A DNA stretch of 34,100 bases from an uncultured Phycisphaerales bacterium. Lineage in GTDB: Bacteria; Planctomycetota; Phycisphaerae; UBA1845; Fen-1342. The stretch is from contig CAIWOY010000150.1 in assembly GCA_903914415.1 (NCBI GenBank), positions 1-34,100 on the forward strand, read 5' to 3'. Below, in pieces: positions 30,828 through 34,100 of the stretch. Every line of letters starts with the position of its first letter. The first letter of the stretch is position 1. The notes below the pieces were generated by a model. It saw only the letters and a list, made by a program, of their open reading frames with translations, was not told where the DNA came from and ran no database searches. The position numbers and the translations under genes were made by a program.

Positions 30828-31367
30828 CTAGTCCTCGCCCGGGATGCGCAGTCCCAGCTCGCCGGCACGCCGGGCAAACTCGGTGTCGCGCAGCCAGAGC
30901 ACGGCGTATTTCCCCGTCTGTGTGTCAAAAACGAGCACGTGGCGGCCGTCGGGGCCGATCAGACGTGCGTGCGGCTCGCGGCAGCAGCACACGCCGACGT
31001 CGTGCGACGTGCCGGGCCGATGGTCAAAGATCGCATCGTAGTAGACGTGGCTCTGCAGCTCCCGAACCAGACGCCGGTGCTCGTCGGCGTCAACCCCTTC
31101 CGTCGGCAGCGGCAACGTCGGGGGCGGCGGCAGCCCCTGGTCCTGCAGCGTCTGAAACACCTGTCGCGCGGCTTCCATGCGCTGTGCGCACGAGCGAATA
31201 CTGGCCTCGTCGCGGTTGATGACGACGACCGCGACCATCACCAGGGAAACCGTCACGATCATCAGCACGCTGCGCAGAACACGTCGGCTGCGCTCGCGCA
31301 GCGTGCGCAGCTCGACCGAGCCCGCCGTCGGACTCTGGCGCTCCAAAGTACCCGGTCCCGTCGTCAC
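30828..31367 (-). CDS. Small membrane-anchored protein of unknown function upstream of lysA
   Basis: 179 aa from GTG 31367. A basic, Arg-rich N-terminus (about 20-34) leads into one hydrophobic helix (about 34-50, SVLMIVTVSLVMVAVVV). The rest, probably outside the cytoplasm, includes a proline-rich stretch (LPPPPTLPLP), VYYDAIFDHRPGTSHDVGVCCC with three consecutive cysteines, and GPDGRHVLVFDTQTGKYAVLWL, which looks like a short beta unit. I recognise no family. The start is uncertain because the nearest strong Shine-Dalgarno, AGGAGG, is 24 nt upstream and instead fits a short leader frame ending on this GTG. lysA follows by 37 bp. Confidence 0.7.
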   Translation of the reverse strand: MTTGPGTLERQSPTAGSVELRTLRERSRRVLRSVLMIVTVSLVMVAVVVINRDEASIRSCAQRMEAARQVFQTLQDQGLPPPPTLPLPTEGVDADEHRRLVRELQSHVYYDAIFDHRPGTSHDVGVCCCREPHARLIGPDGRHVLVFDTQTGKYAVLWLRDTEFARRAGELGLRIPGED

Positions 31368-31402
31368 ACCTGACTGCCTGGCAAGCGTCGTCCTCCTTGC
31401 AT
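31364..31402 (-). other. Possible short leader frame coupled to the gene at 30828-31367
   Basis: On the minus strand ATG 31402 (or TTG about eight bases after AGGAGG, in the same frame) reads to TGA 31366-31364. That stop overlaps the GTG of the next gene as GTGA. A ribosome starting here would stop on the downstream start codon, the classical layout for translational coupling. No conservation can be judged. Confidence 0.3.
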
Positions 31403-31471
31403 AACGCCGCGATCCGTTTCATTCTATAGCGGCAGGCGCGCCGGTAAAGGCGCCCCGCGTGCGGTGGTGCA

Positions 31472-31687
31472 ATGGGCCCGATCGCCGAGCTCGGCGGATG
31501 GACGTGGGTGGTCGCGGGAGCCGCGGTCACCGTCGTGCTAACCGCCGCCATCATCGGCTGGACCCGAAACGAGTGGCGCACCCATTCCTGCAACCCAGGC
31601 CGCGCGCCAGGCCCGGCTCACCCCCTGCCTGACAACCAAGCCGAAGAACGCACGGGAGTCGACGAGCAATCGTCGCATCCGGCTTGA
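31472..31687 (+). CDS. Possible 71-aa single-helix membrane protein
   Basis: ATG 31472 opens 71 codons. One hydrophobic helix (about 11-30, WTWVVAGAAVTVVLTAAIIGW) is followed by a hydrophilic, Pro/Gln/Glu-rich tail. A GGTGG precedes the start at a usable distance. It lies in the 330-bp gap between the lysA-linked gene and purL, convergent with purL. No family is recognised. It may be a genuine small membrane protein or a chance frame, and the well-formed helix is the only argument for it. Confidence 0.35.
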   Translation: MGPIAELGGWTWVVAGAAVTVVLTAAIIGWTRNEWRTHSCNPGRAPGPAHPLPDNQAEERTGVDEQSSHPA

Positions 31688-31697
31688 CGCACGCCGC

Positions 31698-34100
31698 TCA
31701 ACGCTGGCGGCCCGACCACGCCGCCCGCAGGTCCGCCACCTCCATCGTCGTGCCGCCGTATGCCAGGGCTTTATCCGCGCGCACGCGACCAACCTTGGCC
31801 CACGTGACGCCGCTTTGCTCGAGCGCGCCCACGGCGGCCGCGCCATCGGTGACCTCGGCGACGTAGCCGGCGCAGCACTCCGCCAGCGGCGCCTGCGACG
31901 CGCGCGGATCGCCGTTCAGCTCCACGCCGCGGTCGCCGGCGATGGCCATCTCCGCCAGCGCCACCAGCCAGCCGCCGTCCGCCACGTCGTGGCACGCCGC
32001 CACGAGCCGCTTGCGGATCAGCTCCGCCACCGTGCGATGAATCGTCGCCGCGGCTGCCAGCGAGAAGCCCGTCTGCGGCAGGCCGCCAATGAGCAGCACG
32101 TCGTGACCGGCGTGCTTCAGATCGGGCGTTACGCACCGCCGGACGTCGTCAACCACGCTGACGGCGCTGATCAGCAGCGTCGGCGGAATCGCCAGCCGTC
32201 GCCGACTGCGCACACGCGCCTCCAACTCGGGCAGCAGGGCGCGGAGGCGCTCGGCCTCGACGCCGCCTGCCGCCGCGCGTTGCCGCAAGGTCTCGAGCAG
32301 CGGCTCGACGTCGGCCTCATCCAGCGCGAACTCGTTGTTGAGCGAGTCCTTGCCGGAGATGAAGGGCGTGCGATGCGCCTTGGCGACGTCGTAGCACGCC
32401 TGGCACGCGCGGACGAGCGCCCCGAGTTGCGGCGGGTCGTCGCTCCGCCCCCAGCAGAAATTGTCGAGCAGGGCCGTTCGGTCCGGATTCCCGCCGACAC
32501 TGACGACGTTCCGCAGCGCCTCGTCGATCGACGCGGCCGCCATCCAGTATGGGTCGCTGTCCGACAAGTGCGGCGCCAGCCCGCACCCGAGGGCCACGCC
32601 GCGGTACGAATCCAGCCGTGGCCGCAGCACCGCCGCATCCGCCGGCCCGTGCCCCGGACCGACGAGCGGCTTGACCACGCTGCCGCCCTGCACTTCATGG
32701 TCGTACTGGCGAATGATCCACTCTTTCGACGAGACGTTCGGACGCGCCAGCTCGTCCGGCAATCGCCGGAGCGCCGTCGCGAGGCCGCCGGTTTCGTCGC
32801 CCGCCCCCGCTGCGGCGGCACAGGCGGGCGCCGCCGCGGGCAACGACCATTCCGCGATGCGCTCCGGCCTCGGAAAACCGCCGTGCAGGAATGCCAGGTC
32901 GAGGTCGCCGACCACCTGCTGCTGGTAGCGGAGCACGAGGCGTGGCGAGCCACCCGCCGCGGCCTCCCGATCGGCGTCCGACCGTGGCGGGCCAAACACG
33001 CCGATCACCGTCGCTTCAACCTCTTCGTCCTGCATGATGTGCAGGAACCGGTCGAGCCGGCCGGGCGGCACGGCGACGACCATGCGCTCCTGCGCTTCAC
33101 TGATCCAGATCTCGTCATAGCGCAAGCCGGAGTACTTCAGCGGCACCCGGTCCAGCTCGACCACGGCCCCGATTTCCTCGGCCATCTCGCCCACTGCGCT
33201 GCTCAATCCGCCGGCCCCGCAGTCGGTGATCGCCGTGTATAAGCACCCGGGCTCGTCGTCGCGTGCTTGCAGGATCGCGTCGAGGAACCGCTTCTCCGTG
33301 ATCGCGTTGCCAATCTGGACGGCGTGGGAGAACTCGTCCGCGTGCGTGTCCGTCAACTCGGCCGACGAGAACGTCGCCCCGTGAATCCCATCCCGCCCCG
33401 TCCGCCCGCCAATCACCACGACCAGGTCGCCGGGCTGCGCCCCCTTCTGAACCATCCGACGTGGAATCAACCCCACGCTGCCGCAGAAGACGAGCGGATT
33501 GCCCAGGTACCGCGCATCGAAGTACACCGTGCCGTTGACGGTCGGGATCCCCATCCGGTTCCCGTAGTCCGCCACACCTCGCACGACGCCGCGGAGCACG
33601 CGCCACGGATGCAGCACGCCCTTGGGCAGCCGATCCTGCGGCCAGTCCGCCGGGGCGACACAAAAGACGTCTGTGCTCGCAATCGGCTTGGCGCCAAGGC
33701 CGCAGCCGATCACGTCCCGGATCACGCCTCCGATGCCCGTCGCCGCGCCGCCGTAGGGTTCGATCGCGGACGGATGATTATGGGTCTCAACCTTAAACGC
33801 GACGCCGTAGTTCTCGTCGAATGCGATCACACCCGCGTTGTCTTTGAAGACTGAGAGGCACTGTGGGCCGTGGCCCGCGGCGATGAGCTCCGCAGTTACC
33901 CGTGCAACGGTTTCCCCAAGCAGGTTGCCATACCGGAGCGTCTTCTCCGGCCCCGCTGGGGCGGCGTCCGCTCCAACGCCGTCCGGGGACGGCAGCGGCG
34001 TCCCGCGGTAGACGATGGCGGCCTTGAACGTCTTGTGCACGCAATGTTCCGACCACGTCTGCGCGAGCGACTCCAGCTCCAAGTCCGTGGGCTCGCGGCC
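31698..34100 (-). CDS. purL: Phosphoribosylformylglycinamidine synthase, PurL (5' end outside window)
   Basis: About 800 codons are present; the frame is open to the right edge (GREPTDLELESLAQTWSEHC), so the start is missing. PurL converts FGAR, glutamine-derived ammonia and ATP to FGAM in purine synthesis. Family motifs in order: SEHCVHKTF, DNAGVIAFDENYGVAFKVETHNHPSA split by the usual spacing, GGAATGIGGVIRDVIG, GGRTGRDGIHGATFSS, TDCGAGGLSSAVGEMAEE, SGKDSLNNEF and ACHDVADGGW. AQTWSEHCVHKTF resembles the longer PurL subtype (roughly 950-1000 aa, recalled) rather than the 740-aa B. subtilis form. No PurQ domain follows: the protein ends 31 residues after VTWAKVG, so PurQ and probably PurS are separate. 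Confidence 0.95.
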   Translation of the reverse strand, partial: GREPTDLELESLAQTWSEHCVHKTFKAAIVYRGTPLPSPDGVGADAAPAGPEKTLRYGNLLGETVARVTAELIAAGHGPQCLSVFKDNAGVIAFDENYGVAFKVETHNHPSAIEPYGGAATGIGGVIRDVIGCGLGAKPIASTDVFCVAPADWPQDRLPKGVLHPWRVLRGVVRGVADYGNRMGIPTVNGTVYFDARYLGNPLVFCGSVGLIPRRMVQKGAQPGDLVVVIGGRTGRDGIHGATFSSAELTDTHADEFSHAVQIGNAITEKRFLDAILQARDDEPGCLYTAITDCGAGGLSSAVGEMAEEIGAVVELDRVPLKYSGLRYDEIWISEAQERMVVAVPPGRLDRFLHIMQDEEVEATVIGVFGPPRSDADREAAAGGSPRLVLRYQQQVVGDLDLAFLHGGFPRPERIAEWSLPAAAPACAAAAGAGDETGGLATALRRLPDELARPNVSSKEWIIRQYDHEVQGGSVVKPLVGPGHGPADAAVLRPRLDSYRGVALGCGLAPHLSDSDPYWMAAASIDEALRNVVSVGGNPDRTALLDNFCWGRSDDPPQLGALVRACQACYDVAKAHRTPFISGKDSLNNEFALDEADVEPLLETLRQRAAAGGVEAERLRALLPELEARVRSRRRLAIPPTLLISAVSVVDDVRRCVTPDLKHAGHDVLLIGGLPQTGFSLAAAATIHRTVAELIRKRLVAACHDVADGGWLVALAEMAIAGDRGVELNGDPRASQAPLAECCAGYVAEVTDGAAAVGALEQSGVTWAKVGRVRADKALAYGGTTMEVADLRAAWSGRQR

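Overview
The window is GC-rich bacterial chromosome with dense coding on both strands and no phage, transposase or CRISPR genes. It most likely comes from a planctomycete, probably class Phycisphaerae. The reasons are a prepilin-type protein whose N-terminus (AFTLIELLVVVAIIALL...ILLPSL) is of the kind common in that class, a PEP-CTERM protein, and many intergenic palindromes of the sort that litter planctomycete genomes. The assignment rests on remembered family patterns, not on a search.

Layout. 1-1385 (-): secreted GH18-type glycosidase cut by the left edge. 1581-5978 (-): pyruvate:ferredoxin oxidoreductase operon, in which the gamma and delta subunits are fused to either side of a GltD-like FAD/NAD(P)H oxidoreductase; porA and porB follow. 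6223-7290 (-): MCE/MlaD lipid-transport protein. 7418-10655 (+): single-domain response regulator, a decayed sugar-isomerase-like pseudogene, a lipoprotein and a Wzx-like flippase. 10701-10775 (-): tRNA-Asp. 11034-15001 (+): signalling block of CheB, CheX, CheY and an FHA-GAF-SpoIIE protein whose phosphatase centre looks degenerate. 15183-17184 (-): a prepilin-like protein and a truncated copy of its C-terminal part. 17811-21509 (-): smc followed by a 30-codon lysine-rich peptide gene ending in CGPC. 21510-22434: repeat-rich non-coding stretch with a MITE-like element. 22435-23286 (+): PEP-CTERM protein with a recognisable promoter, leader hairpins and terminator. 23479-27586 (-): ribF preceded by two tandemly duplicated GT-C glycosyltransferases. 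27836-29485 (+): TMTC-like glycosyltransferase with TPRs. 29492-31367 (-): lysA and a small membrane protein. 31698-34100 (-): purL, cut by the right edge.

How the genes fit together. The por operon would oxidise pyruvate to acetyl-CoA, and its fused flavoprotein offers a direct route from ferredoxin-level electrons to NAD(P). The che/FHA block looks like an accessory signalling module without CheA, CheR, CheW or a receptor in view. The GT-C pair, TMTC-like protein, flippase, PEP-CTERM protein, GH18 enzyme, MCE protein and prepilin-like protein all belong to envelope or exported-surface biology. ribF, lysA, purL, smc and tRNA-Asp are housekeeping.

The most unusual items are the gamma-GltD-delta fusion, the smc-linked CGPC micro-protein, a 108-bp multi-branched palindrome at 17498-17605, a 109-bp CTAG-bounded MITE candidate at 21944-22052, the degenerate SpoIIE-like protein, and two gene remnants (7806-8117 and 16897-17184). 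I found no single large undescribed system.
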